Positions 1-8,361 of a DNA stretch of 64,000 bases are shown in pieces. Both the position numbers and the translations under genes were made by a program. Within the stretch, counting starts at the first letter, position 1, and each line of letters opens with the position of its first letter. The notes below the pieces were generated by a model, which had not been told where the DNA came from, did not search any database, and saw nothing but the letters and a program-made list of their open reading frames with translations. The stretch comes from Exilibacterium sp. (GTDB lineage: Bacteria; Pseudomonadota; Gammaproteobacteria; Pseudomonadales; Cellvibrionaceae), in NCBI GenBank assembly GCA_028280195.1, contig JANQMH010000056.1, forward strand, positions 62,001 through 126,000, in the 5' to 3' direction.

Positions 1-2
1 AT

Positions 3-149
3 TCTCTCTCTCTCGATTTTACGCCCTGCGGCTGGTTTCGGGCAAGAACCGTCATTTATCCCTATGCTTGGCACTTTGTTGAAGCACTGATTCGCCAAGG
101 CCAGAGTTGTACAGTGCCACCAGAGCAGTTTGTGAAAGATGCTCTTTAA
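3..149 (+). CDS. C-terminal end of an unidentified protein (partial)
   Basis: A reading frame is open from base 3 and ends at TAA 147-149, giving the last 48 residues of something that begins outside the window. It ends in EQFVKDAL and contains an aromatic stretch (IYPYAWHFVEAL) that looks protein-like. I do not recognise a family. It lies at the outer edge of the low-GC accessory patch, so a mobile-element gene is possible but unproven. Confidence 0.3.
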   Translation, partial: SLSLDFTPCGWFRARTVIYPYAWHFVEALIRQGQSCTVPPEQFVKDAL

Positions 150-240
150 CAAGGGCGGCTACAGAAAGGGGTTTTCCAACAAGAGGGTATGGTAGGCTGC
201 CTCATTTATTCCAGGGTACGCCCCGGTCATATGTTAAGGC

Positions 241-480
241 TTGCCTACGAACCGCCACAACATGCCATCTCGGTTGCATACCATTGAGGTCGCTCAGCTT
301 AGAAGAGAGTGTACACAGCTACAGGGTGAACTGGATCGCTTGATGGATCTCCGGCTTGGTGGGGAATTGCGCAAAGAAGATTTTGAATTCAAGAAGCACT
401 CGTTGAAGGAACGACAGTATGAGTTGGCTCAAATGATCCTAGTATTGACTTATCAGGGGACCAAAAACATATCTAGTTAA
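241..480 (+). pseudogene. Possible C-terminal coiled-coil remnant of a serine recombinase
   Basis: This 79-residue frame is rich in heptad-spaced Leu with many Glu, Arg and Lys. It carries the pattern LDRLMDLRLGGELRKEDFE followed by a second helix. That pattern resembles the coiled-coil tail of large serine site-specific recombinases, where a 'DLYLDGEIxxEEF' stretch joins two helices. No catalytic or zinc-ribbon part is visible upstream because all frames there are closed by stops. If the match is right this is a remnant of an integration gene, which suits its place in a patch bordering a tRNA gene. It could also be a small unrelated coiled-coil protein. Confidence 0.35.
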
Positions 481-688
481 AAGGGGACTGGGTTTTTGAC
501 CCTATTATGCCCTGGCCAACTTTTTGAGGCACCGGCATGGCAGCTTGCTGGTATTGCCAATAAGAATTTCTGCAGTCACTGATATCGATGCTTACCTCTA
601 CACCTAACGGCACCTCTGCGACACTCTGGAAGGGAGAGTAAACCGCCATCCATCCATAGTTGTGAGACTGCACTTGCCCTGGTGGTAG

Positions 689-988
689 TTAGTTAAATAG
701 CCAGCCTAGAATGCCTTGTTTAGCTTTCTTTGCACCAGCCTTTGTACAAAGCCTGCGAAATCCTCTTTCGGTGGTACCCGCTTGTTTAGCCATCGACTTT
801 ATGAGTTCGCTGCTGTATGGGGCATTGTGTTCATCCAGCGTCACTTTGTATCTGTGAGGCTTGCCATTGACGTTGGTGTCTTTTACCCACTGTGTGTGTG
901 AGGTTGCTTTGTTTGGGCGCTGAGAAAACCCCAGCGCTTTTAGCCCTCGAACAACGTCAGCATGTTTAATCGGTGGCTTTTTGGCCAT
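689..988 (-). CDS. hicA: HicA-like mRNA interferase toxin (long form)
   Basis: This is a 99-residue basic protein. Residues 5-75 match the HicA (YcfA) double-stranded-RNA-binding-like fold: a first helix (VVRGLKALGF), a central SHTQW holding the His expected to be catalytic, and a late helix (ELIKSMAKQAG). HicA toxins cleave mRNA. The usual length is about 60-85 residues, so the Lys-rich tail ending GILGWLFN is an extension. The ATG follows the stop codon of the HicB-like gene directly (TAA-ATG), so the two are translationally coupled. The order antitoxin then toxin is the reverse of the classical hicAB. Toxin function is inferred from fold and pairing. Confidence 0.6.
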   Translation of the reverse strand: MAKKPPIKHADVVRGLKALGFSQRPNKATSHTQWVKDTNVNGKPHRYKVTLDEHNAPYSSELIKSMAKQAGTTERGFRRLCTKAGAKKAKQGILGWLFN

Positions 989-1324
989 TTAGCAACGAGC
1001 TGGCTGCATTGGCATGGGCGGGGAATAGAGCTTAGTTTTGTCTTGATTATTGAAACGACTAAGTATATCGTAAAAATGGTACTTTGCTCGCAGGCTAAGG
1101 GGAGCTTTCCGAGTTAGCAGTGGGGCAGCGAACTCCCTATCTTCGCCCATCAATGCTTCAATAATATACTCTTCAATTTGGGCGTCCATCTTCTCCTTGA
1201 CTTCTTGCATGCTACTCCCCTGTGTCGCCAAAGATAGGTCAATGCAAACACAGACCCACTGGTCGCCTTTTTGCTCAGCATAGCACCTGGCTATAAGTTC
1301 TGCTGGTCGCATGGCTCGATCCAT
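989..1324 (-). CDS. hicB: HicB-like partial-RNase-H-fold antitoxin
   Basis: This is a 111-residue protein. Residues 8-60 have the HicB core: two beta strands (LIARCYAEQKGDQWVCVCID), the segment LATQGSSMQEVKEKM and a long helix (DAQIEEYI). It would bind and neutralise the HicA-like protein encoded directly downstream. The C-terminus lacks a clear ribbon-helix-helix or HTH DNA-binding domain, so self-repression of the operon is uncertain. A second Met at residue 5 is an alternative start. The pair lies in the low-GC accessory patch beside tRNA-Ser, a common home for toxin-antitoxin modules. Confidence 0.6.
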   Translation of the reverse strand: MDRAMRPAELIARCYAEQKGDQWVCVCIDLSLATQGSSMQEVKEKMDAQIEEYIIEALMGEDREFAAPLLTRKAPLSLRAKYHFYDILSRFNNQDKTKLYSPPMPMQPARC

Positions 1325-1588
1325 CTCACTATTGATACGGTTACGTATTAGCCAATAATAGAGACAGGTTGCACCCCATGCAACACACGTTGTAGCCGGC
1401 TTTTTAACTCCTTGATTATTAAAGAATATTTTTTAAGTCTAGCGTAAAAACAGCCACCAGGAATAGATTGTAGGCACGATTTACCGATGTGCGAGTCACG
1501 GTGCTTCTCTGATAAATAAAAACTATTTTTCGAATATCCTAGTCTATAATACTGTATGTATAACCAGATGAGATGATTGGTGGAGCCA

Positions 1589-2337
1589 TCAGATAAATGA
1601 GCTATTAAGGAAGGAGATGGGCAGAAGCCTATTCTTCAGGAAGTAGCCGGCTTCCAGTACAACATTCTGCCGGGCTCGCGGTTTAAGGTTATCTGAATCA
1701 CTCTTAGCAGTGCCGAAATCATTGAGAGTTAATAAAATAAATGGCGAATCCTGCGCGGTTAGCGTGGTGTTCAAACTTTTCAATAACCGTATTCTCACCG
1801 TTGGCTTGTTCGTGGAGAATAATCGGCGTTAAGCCTAGTTGTGTGATAAAACGTGCAATGGTTTGCTTGGCTTCATTGTCATGGCCATTAACTATAAAAA
1901 CCTCAGAATCCAATTCTTGGTTGCTTTGCGCCTGTTGCGGCGATTTCATTGTAGATTAAGGAATCAATTCTGACCGATCGTAAATAGATTCCCGTTTAGT
2001 GATAAGGTCTAATAACCTCGAGCGATAGACATCGACCTGATGTTCTGGTGTAGTGAAGCGCGGTACTTCAAATAGTTCTACTAGCTCCAGCTGAATCGAA
2101 TTGATCGCAAATTGAATTGCTGTCGAATGCCCTAGATAAATACTCCGTATTGTACTCTTGCCATTTTTCCGTTTTTAGATTCAGCTGCTGTACGTCTTCT
2201 TTAGTACAAATTTGCATGTTTTTGATTTCATAGCCTAGATAGATGCGCTCTTTTAATTTTGCGGCGACTTCTTTACGTGGCAGCACTAAATTTGGTCTAG
2301 GTGTTTCTGTTAGCGGGTGCGCTTTTCGTCGAGCCAT
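1589..2337 (-). pseudogene. Decayed TIR-like nucleotide-binding protein (PF10137 type)
   Basis: Read on the minus strand, three out-of-register pieces make one gene. Piece 1 starts at ATG 2337 (MARRKAHP, then NLVLPRKEVAAKLKER), a helical N-terminal region typical of these proteins. A frameshift near 2080-2090 moves the reading into LELVELFEVPRF. That piece runs to SELIP and meets an in-frame TAA at 1958-1956. After the stop the same frame gives the TIR-like start VFIVNGHDNEAK ... LGLTPIILHEQ. A second frameshift in a T-rich tract near 1735-1745 leads to LLTLNDFGTAK and RARQNVVLEAGYF, after which the C-terminus is missing. PF10137 proteins include TIR effectors of CBASS and Pycsar defence. No cyclase partner is seen here. 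Confidence 0.75.
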
Positions 2338-2531
2338 TATTTTTACTCTATTACACGATAAGTGCCTGTTGGGCAGTAATTTTCTACTTGTTGAAAATTG
2401 TGGTTTTTGCAATCAATTGCAAACTTCACTGATTCAACGCGCTTTATCCAAAGGCAGCGCTTTTTTGAGTATGGCCGCAAGTATGGGCTGAAATATGCGA
2501 AAAAATAAAAACAGCTAGCTATAAACACTTA

Positions 2532-2619
2532 TGGCGGTGGGGCAGGGATTCGAACCCTGGGAGCTGTTACACTCAACGGTTTTCAAGACCGCCGCTTTCG
2601 ACCACTCAGCCACCCCACC
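2532..2619 (-). tRNA. tRNA-Ser (anticodon UGA)
   Basis: Read on the minus strand, the 88-nt gene starts GGTGGGG and ends CCCCACC-G-CCA with the CCA encoded. The seven-base acceptor stem pairs perfectly. The T arm carries GGTTCGAATCC. The anticodon arm GCGGT-CTTGAAA-ACCGT places TGA in the anticodon, complement at 2583-2585, so it reads UCA and other UCN codons. A long variable arm (class II tRNA) fits serine. The 3' end faces the low-GC accessory patch at 1-2531, the usual arrangement for an integration target. Confidence 0.95.
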
Positions 2620-2634
2620 GGATTTGAGGTCTGA

Positions 2635-2662
2635 ATTATACAGAGGTTTAGCGCCGGGACAA
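2635..2662 (-). promoter_or_regulatory. Putative sigma-70 promoter of tRNA-Ser
   Basis: On the minus strand a TATAAT -10 box (2640-2635) lies 16 bp after TTGTCC (2662-2657), and the tRNA 5' end follows 15 bases further on. The -10 box is perfect and the -35 box weak. Confidence 0.5.
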
Positions 2663-2741
2663 GCATCTGAGCCGTTATTCCTACAGGAGAAATCCACCGC
2701 CGGTCAAAGCCCCCAGGTCATGCTACAGGTGCTTTTCACAG

Positions 2742-2774
2742 ATAAAAGCCGAAGCTGGCAGCTCCGGCTTTTAT
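2742..2774. terminator. Intrinsic terminator downstream of rne
   Basis: The inverted repeat ATAAAAGCCG...CGGCTTTTAT, with AGCT-type inner pairing, forms a stem flanked by A and T runs. It can act on both strands. It lies 25 bases beyond the rne stop codon and would end the rne transcript. Confidence 0.75.
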
Positions 2775-2798
2775 CCGTGCCGCTGAGATTTCCCAGCC

Positions 2799-5762
2799 TT
2801 ATTGCTGATCCGCTGCTCCCGCCTGGGGCACCTCGGTGTCCATATCGCTGCGGCTGACACGCGGGTCGTTTGCCGGCCGTGTTAACCGGCGCGGCTTGTG
2901 CTGTACCGCCGCGGGCTGCGCCGTATCCAGGGGTTGCCCGGCGGGCCGCTGCTGTGTCTGGGTGGTGATTTGTACCTCCGTCACCGGTTTGGGGTTGAGA
3001 CGTGGATCGTTACTGGCCCGCGCGGGTGCTGCATCGGTATCGCCGCCGGTAACTGTTGCGGCCGCTTCGGGTCCGCCGGCCGCCGGCTGCTGCGGCGCTT
3101 CCCACGGGGCTGCCGCAATGGCTGTGTCGCTTGTTGCCGGCTCCTCCTGCGCCACCGCCTGCTGTTCCTGGGCGGGCGCTTCGAGCACGGGCTGCGGCTG
3201 TTGGTCCCGAGCCGGCGCCGTATCGGCCTGGGGTTGCGGCTCGGGGGAGGCGGCGGGCAGGTCTGCCGCGGCAGCAGCTGCGGCGCCAGCCTGATCACTC
3301 TCATTGCTGTCAGGCGTCTCGGCGCCGGCCTGTTCCTGTGGCGTCATATCGCCGGGATCTGCCGCTGCCACAGTGTCTGCTGCAATGGCTGCGGGCTGAG
3401 CTGCCACCGTGGTCTCAGTTTGCACCGCCACCTCGGGCCGGGTCTCAGCTGCTGCGGGCGCAGTTTCGGCCTCCGCCGTGGCGGCTGCGGCCTCTGTAGA
3501 GGCCGCCTGTGCCGCTGCCAGCGCGGCTGGTTTCTCCGCCTTGCCGGCGGCTTTGGCATCGCGCCTGTTATTGCCTGTGGCCGCCTGCTTATTGCCTGCA
3601 GCTGGCTGTGGCGCAGCTTTTTCGCCGCCGGCGGGGCTGGTTTCGCCTGTGGCACTCTTGGCGGCATCTGCCCCCGCCTCACCGGTTTCGCCATCGCGGC
3701 GGCCGCGGCGGCGCTGTTGTGGGCGGGCGCGCTTATTGGCCGGGCGCTTGGCCGGGCGCTGTTGGTCGGATTTTTCCTCCTCCGGCTTTGCCGACTCGCG
3801 GTTTTCGACGACTTTTTTCCCTTGCTCGGAGCGGCGGCTGTCGTCCTGGCGAGCGCCGCGCTCATCGCGGCGGCGGTCTTTCTTACCCTGCCCGTCGCGG
3901 CGCTGGCCGGCACTGCGATTGTCGCGCTCGGCGCGGCTGTCACGTTCGCCGCGGTTGTCGCGCTCGCTGCGGTTGTCGCGGCGGTTGCGGTTGCGATTTT
4001 GCTGCTGATTGCGATTGCGGTTGTTGCGGTTGCCCCTGCTGCGATTCTGCGCGCCTTTTTGCGGCTTGCGCTGAGTTTCCTCTTCGCTGCTAAACATCTC
4101 CGCAAAGGCTTTTACCAGGCGCGCAAACAGGCCCGGTTGCTTGGGCGGCTCCGGTGCCGGCTGCGCCGGTGTGACCTGCTGCACGGCCGGTTGTGCGGGC
4201 GTGACGGTCTCGGCTTTGGGCTTCTCCTCCTGCACACTGTCTTCGCTGGCGGCGGTGATCTTGTAACTGGTTTCCAAAGTGGCGGTATCGTCGTCGCGCA
4301 GGCGCTGTACTTCGAAATGCGGCGTTACCATGTCCGCATGGGGCACGATGACCACGCGGGTGCCGTTGCGGGTTTCAATGGCCGAGATGGCTTTGCGCTT
4401 TTCGTTGACCAGGTAGGTCGCTACCGGCACCGGGGCGATGGCGCGAATTTCCGCGCTGCGCTCTTTCTGGGCCTCCTCTTCCACCAGCCGCAGTATCGAC
4501 AGTGCCAGCGACTTGGTGCTGCGTATGGTGCCCTGGCCGTTGCAGCGCGGGCAGACTTTGGAGGTGGTTTCGCCGAGGGAGGGGCGCAGCCGCTGGCGTG
4601 ACATTTCCAGCAGGCCAAAGCGCGAAATACGCCCGACCTGCACCCGCGCGCGATCCATCGACAGTGCTTCGCGCATGCGGTTTTCCACTTCCCTCTGGTT
4701 GCGGGCCGGCTGCATGTCGATGAAGTCTATCACCTGCAGGCCGCCGATATCGCGCAGGCGCAGCTGCCGGGCGATCTCGTCGGCAGCCTCCAGGTTGGTC
4801 TGCAGCGCCGTCTCCTCGATATCGCCGCCCTTGGTGGCGCGTGAGGAGTTGATATCGATCGATACCAGGGCTTCGGTGACATCGATGACGATGGAACCGC
4901 CGGAGGGCAGTTTTACCTCGCGCTCGAACGCCGTCTCGATCTGGCTCTCGATCTGATAGCGGTTAAAGAGCGGGGTGTCGTCATTGTAGAATTTGACCTT
5001 GTTCTGGTAGTTGGGCATGACCTGCTGGACAAAACCCTGTGCCAGTTCGTAGGCCTCCTGCTTGTCGACGATCACCTCGCCGATATCCGGGCGCAAATAG
5101 TCGCGGATGGCGCGGATGATAACGTTGCTTTCCTGGAACAGAAAGTGCGGTGCGGAGGCGCCGTCGGCGGCTTTCTCGATGGACTCCCACAGCTGTATCA
5201 GGTAGTTCAGGTCCCACTGCAGCTCTTCGGCGCTGCGGCCGACACCGGCGGTGCGGACGATGGCGCCCATACCCGAGGGCACTTCGATTTTGCCCAGCGC
5301 CTCGCGCAGATCGGCGCGATCGTCACCGTCGATGCGCCGCGAAATACCGCCGGCGCGGGGGTTGTTGGGCATCAGAACCAGGTAGCGGCCGGCGAGGCTG
5401 ATAAAGGTGGTGAGGGCGGCGCCTTTGTTGCCGCGCTCCTCTTTGTCCACCTGGACGATGACTTCCATGCCTTCCTTGACCATGTCCTTGATCTTGGGGC
5501 GCCCCTCGACATCGCGGGGGTGTTTGACGAAGTACTCGCGGGAGATCTCCTTCAGTGGCAGAAAACCGTGGCGCTCGGAGCCGTAGTCGACGAAGGCGGC
5601 TTCGAGACTGGGTTCAACGCGGGTGATCTTACCTTTGTAGATATTGGCTTTTTTCTGTTCGCGGGTGCGATTTTCGATATCCAGATCGTAGAGCCACTGG
5701 CCGTCCACCAGGGCTACGCGCAACTCTTCGGGTTGAGTCGCGTTGATAAGCATTCTTTTCAT
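2799..5762 (-). CDS. rne: Ribonuclease E
   Basis: The 987-residue endonuclease starts [10 protein letters not shown] as in E. coli. It initiates mRNA decay and processes rRNA and tRNA precursors at the inner membrane. Its N-terminal half holds an S1 RNA-binding domain (about 35-120), the 5' sensor and RNase H-like parts, the catalytic aspartates in [12 protein letters not shown] and VIDFIDMQP (about 300 and 345), and the zinc-link CPRCNGQG near residue 405. From about residue 510 the protein is low complexity: an Arg/Asn/Gln-rich tract (RNA binding) then Ala/Pro/Glu/Gln-rich sequence, as expected for the degradosome scaffold. Length is close to E. coli's 1061. A hairpin sits on its ribosome site (see 5767-5785). 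Confidence 0.97.
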   Translation of the reverse strand: MKRMLINATQPEELRVALVDGQWLYDLDIENRTREQKKANIYKGKITRVEPSLEAAFVDYGSERHGFLPLKEISREYFVKHPRDVEGRPKIKDMVKEGMEVIVQVDKEERGNKGAALTTFISLAGRYLVLMPNNPRAGGISRRIDGDDRADLREALGKIEVPSGMGAIVRTAGVGRSAEELQWDLNYLIQLWESIEKAADGASAPHFLFQESNVIIRAIRDYLRPDIGEVIVDKQEAYELAQGFVQQVMPNYQNKVKFYNDDTPLFNRYQIESQIETAFEREVKLPSGGSIVIDVTEALVSIDINSSRATKGGDIEETALQTNLEAADEIARQLRLRDIGGLQVIDFIDMQPARNQREVENRMREALSMDRARVQVGRISRFGLLEMSRQRLRPSLGETTSKVCPRCNGQGTIRSTKSLALSILRLVEEEAQKERSAEIRAIAPVPVATYLVNEKRKAISAIETRNGTRVVIVPHADMVTPHFEVQRLRDDDTATLETSYKITAASEDSVQEEKPKAETVTPAQPAVQQVTPAQPAPEPPKQPGLFARLVKAFAEMFSSEEETQRKPQKGAQNRSRGNRNNRNRNQQQNRNRNRRDNRSERDNRGERDSRAERDNRSAGQRRDGQGKKDRRRDERGARQDDSRRSEQGKKVVENRESAKPEEEKSDQQRPAKRPANKRARPQQRRRGRRDGETGEAGADAAKSATGETSPAGGEKAAPQPAAGNKQAATGNNRRDAKAAGKAEKPAALAAAQAASTEAAAATAEAETAPAAAETRPEVAVQTETTVAAQPAAIAADTVAAADPGDMTPQEQAGAETPDSNESDQAGAAAAAAADLPAASPEPQPQADTAPARDQQPQPVLEAPAQEQQAVAQEEPATSDTAIAAAPWEAPQQPAAGGPEAAATVTGGDTDAAPARASNDPRLNPKPVTEVQITTQTQQRPAGQPLDTAQPAAVQHKPRRLTRPANDPRVSRSDMDTEVPQAGAADQQ

Positions 5763-5766
5763 AGTT

Positions 5767-5785
5767 CGCCTAAATAGTTTAGGCG
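5767..5785 (-). promoter_or_regulatory. Hairpin masking the rne ribosome-binding site
   Basis: A perfect 8-bp inverted repeat CGCCTAAA-TAG-TTTAGGCG lies four bases upstream of the rne ATG. On the rne mRNA its 3' arm carries AGGCG, the only Shine-Dalgarno-like stretch before the start. Folding would hide it. RNase E is known to control its own mRNA through the 5' leader in E. coli, so a feedback role is plausible but inferred. Confidence 0.6.
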
Positions 5786-6696
5786 CAACGGCGAGCTGCG
5801 GGATGTGCTACAACTGCAGTTTGTCGGCCCAACCTCTTTCTCTGCTGCGCTGCCTCCTGCTCGCATCAGCGGTTGGGGGTAAGGTTTTTGCCGGTAGTCG
5901 ATGACGTCGCTGTTTCAAGCCGTTAGCTATGGCTTGGTACCGAGTCGGCGATCAGCTGGCAGGGCTGAGATTTTGGAGCCTGCCCGCGGCGCCGCGCTAG
6001 CGTTTACCGGTGTTTAAAACTATACCCATTACTCGTTTATTTACCTGTTCTATTTACGGCTGCGTGCCGCTTCGGGCTGTCTGGCAGCCGTTACCAGGCT
6101 GGTATTATTGCTCTTGTTGTGAATACACTAGTCGCTTCGGTTGCCGCATATACGGGCATGATTTGTGAGCGATCAGACTTAACACACGTTTGACTCAACA
6201 ATTCCTTAAAACAATACCTTTTCAAAAAGAGTTCGCTTCTTACACTATCAGTTTTAACAACATACCTGCGCTTTGTCGTTGCGCGGTTGTTACAGCGTGG
6301 CCGCCCTTACTGCTGCCGGCTTGTCGAGCCTGTGAAACCCCCCTTTGGGATTTTCCCACACCGTGCAGCCACTCTATATTTGTTTGCTTTAGCGCTGTAT
6401 CTGCTGCAGCATTCACGTTTTTCGTGTGTCCTGCGGGCACAGCCTTCGGGCCTGCGCGCAGCGGAGTCGGCAAGCGACCCGTTCACACCTGTCTTCACCA
6501 GTCCGCGGTCTGTTACATCCTCTGCCAGCGGCCGCCAGCGGCGCTGGCCAAAAGCCTGCCTTGGCTGGTGACAGGGCACTATAGCAGTATTTGGTAAGTG
6601 CTTCAAATGCAAAGGGTTTTGCCCAGTGCCCGGCCGCGCCGGGCGGGGCCGGCGCGGCAGCTCTTTTTTTGCCGGTCGACCTGTTATGATGTCGCC
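5786..6696. other. Long divergent intergenic region between rne and rluC
   Basis: About 900 bases separate the divergent starts of rne and rluC. Frames here (for example 6190-6597 plus) are rich in Cys and Ala, lack a credible start and match no family I know. I read the region as the long rne 5' leader plus both promoters; the E. coli rne leader is about 360 nt. I see no tRNA, riboswitch or repeat array in it, and no promoter good enough to mark for rne. Confidence 0.5.
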
Positions 6697-7665
6697 ATGT
6701 CAGCACCCCTAAGTCAAGTACCCAGCGTTCAAGTCGTTGAGATCGATCCCGACCAGGCCGGCCAGAGAGTCGACAACTTCCTGCTTGCGCGACTCAAAGG
6801 TGTGCCAAAGTCGCGTATTTACCGCATCCTGCGCAAGGGCGAGGTACGTGTGAACAAGGGTAGGGTCAAGCCGGATCACAAGCTGCGGGCCGGCGATCTG
6901 GTGCGTATTCCACCGTTGCGGATCGCCGCAAGTGTGCCGGCGCCGCGCCCGGGCGCACGCCTGGCGCGCCTGCTGGACGAGGCGGTGGTGTTCGAGAATG
7001 CAGGCCTGCTGGTTATCGATAAACCCGCCGGGCTGGCCGTGCACGGGGGCAGTGGTATCAGCCTCGGCCTGATCGAGTCCCTGCGGCAACTGCGGCCGCA
7101 GGCTCCCTATCTCGAACTGGTGCACCGGCTCGACCGCGAGACCTCAGGCTGCATTATGATCGCCAAAAAGCGTAGTTTACTGCGCCACCTGCAGGCCGAG
7201 ATACGCGCCGGCCGGGTAGCCAAGGTCTACCGCGCGCTGGTAGCGGGCCAGTGGCCGCAGGGGCGCTCCCATATCAACGCCCCGCTGCTGAAAAACGAAC
7301 TCAGCAGCGGTGAGCGGGTGGTCAGAGTGGATACGGCGGGCAAGGCGTCGCTGACCGAGTTCACCGTGGTGCAGCGCTTTGCCGAGGCGACTCTGGTGGA
7401 GGCCAGGCCGATTACCGGGCGCACCCATCAGATACGCGTGCATGCACAGCATGTCGGGCATGGCCTGGTTGGCGACGATAAATACGGCGATAGTGAGGTC
7501 AATAAACGCATGCGACAGCACGGTGCCAGGCGGCTGTTTCTACACGCCGCGCAGTTGCACTTCTGCCTCCCGGGCACCGGCCAGGCGACCCGGGTGGAGG
7601 CGCCGCTGGCGGCGGATTTGCAGCGAGTGCTGGACAGCATCGGCGGCGCCGGTGCGGCACTGTGA
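6697..7665 (+). CDS. rluC: 23S rRNA pseudouridine synthase RluC
   Basis: The 322-residue enzyme converts specific uridines of 23S rRNA (955, 2504 and 2580 in E. coli) to pseudouridine. An S4 RNA-binding domain covers about residues 17-80 (GQRVDNFLL ... SRIYRILRKGEVRVNKGR). The catalytic domain holds HRLDRETSG, whose Asp is the nucleophile, and GRTHQIRVH near the end. I start at ATG 6697 because MSAPLSQVP leads straight into the family's usual beginning; an upstream in-frame ATG at 6598 would add an unrelated 33 residues. No Shine-Dalgarno is visible, and a TATGAT box ends only six bases before the ATG. The HAD gene follows at once, and the order matches Pseudomonas. Confidence 0.95.
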   Translation: MSAPLSQVPSVQVVEIDPDQAGQRVDNFLLARLKGVPKSRIYRILRKGEVRVNKGRVKPDHKLRAGDLVRIPPLRIAASVPAPRPGARLARLLDEAVVFENAGLLVIDKPAGLAVHGGSGISLGLIESLRQLRPQAPYLELVHRLDRETSGCIMIAKKRSLLRHLQAEIRAGRVAKVYRALVAGQWPQGRSHINAPLLKNELSSGERVVRVDTAGKASLTEFTVVQRFAEATLVEARPITGRTHQIRVHAQHVGHGLVGDDKYGDSEVNKRMRQHGARRLFLHAAQLHFCLPGTGQATRVEAPLAADLQRVLDSIGGAGAAL

Positions 7666-7680
7666 GACGGGAGACTTCGC

Positions 7681-8361
7681 TTGCTGTTTATCTTTGACTG
7701 GGACGGTACGCTCAGTGATTCCACCGCTAAGATCATCGCCTGTATGCAGCGCGCCGCCGTTGACAGCGGCCTGCCGCCGCTGGACGACGACAGCATTCGG
7801 GATATTATCGGCCTGGGCCTGGCGGAGGCGTTGGAGCGGCTTTATCCGGGTGCCGGCGCGCAGCGCCACGGTTTGCTCAAAGACCATTACGCCAGACATT
7901 TTGTCGCCGCGGACCAGACCCCTTCGGCATTTTACCCCGGGGTGATGGCAACACTCGAGCGGCTGCAGCGCGACGGCCACTACCTGGCGGTCGCCACCGG
8001 CAAGAGCCGCCGCGGGCTGGACCGGGTATTTGCCAATATGCAGCTGGAGGATTTTTTTCACAGCTCGCGCTGCGCCGATGAGACCGCCTCCAAACCGCAC
8101 CCGCAAATGCTCTGCGAGCTGCTGCAGGAATTTGGGCTGGCACCGCAAGAGGCGGTAATGGTGGGCGATACGGAATACGATATGGAAATGGCACAGCGCC
8201 TGGAGATGCCGCGTATGGCGGTGAGCTACGGCGCGCATGCGATCGATCGGCTCAGGCCCTATCGGCCGCTGTTGTGCATGGATCGCTTCGATGAGATGCT
8301 GGACTGGCTCGACGACGGCGCGGACCTATTGACATCAAGTGGAGGAGAAGCAGCTTGCTGA
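7681..8361 (+). CDS. HAD-IA hydrolase, phosphoglycolate phosphatase-like
   Basis: This 226-residue cytosolic phosphatase has HAD motif I FDWDGTLSDS at its start (nucleophile and acid Asp), motif II Thr in VATGKS, a Lys in KPHPQ and motif IV GDTEYDM. A helical cap lies between about residues 15 and 80. The family removes phosphate from small sugars or nucleotides; the exact substrate cannot be read here. Pseudomonas has the same gene between rluC and sppA. The start is TTG at 7681 with GGGAGAC upstream, and no ATG in frame fits better. Its end overlaps the start of sppA by seven bases, so they are probably coupled. Confidence 0.85.
   Translation: MLFIFDWDGTLSDSTAKIIACMQRAAVDSGLPPLDDDSIRDIIGLGLAEALERLYPGAGAQRHGLLKDHYARHFVAADQTPSAFYPGVMATLERLQRDGHYLAVATGKSRRGLDRVFANMQLEDFFHSSRCADETASKPHPQMLCELLQEFGLAPQEAVMVGDTEYDMEMAQRLEMPRMAVSYGAHAIDRLRPYRPLLCMDRFDEMLDWLDDGADLLTSSGGEAAC

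Noticed and set aside
473-673. A 66-residue minus-strand frame downstream of the HicA-like gene
   Set aside because: Composition is protein-like, but there is no family match, no ribosome site and no conserved context, so I cannot support it.
2836-4601. Long plus-strand frames opposite the C-terminal half of rne
   Set aside because: They lie over the low-complexity GC-rich rne tail and read as Cys/Arg/Ala-rich shadows; rne itself is certain.
6190-6597. Plus-strand frame in the rne-rluC gap
   Set aside because: Cys- and Ala-rich without recognisable motifs; overlapping frames on the other strand are equally long. I read it as leader and promoter DNA.
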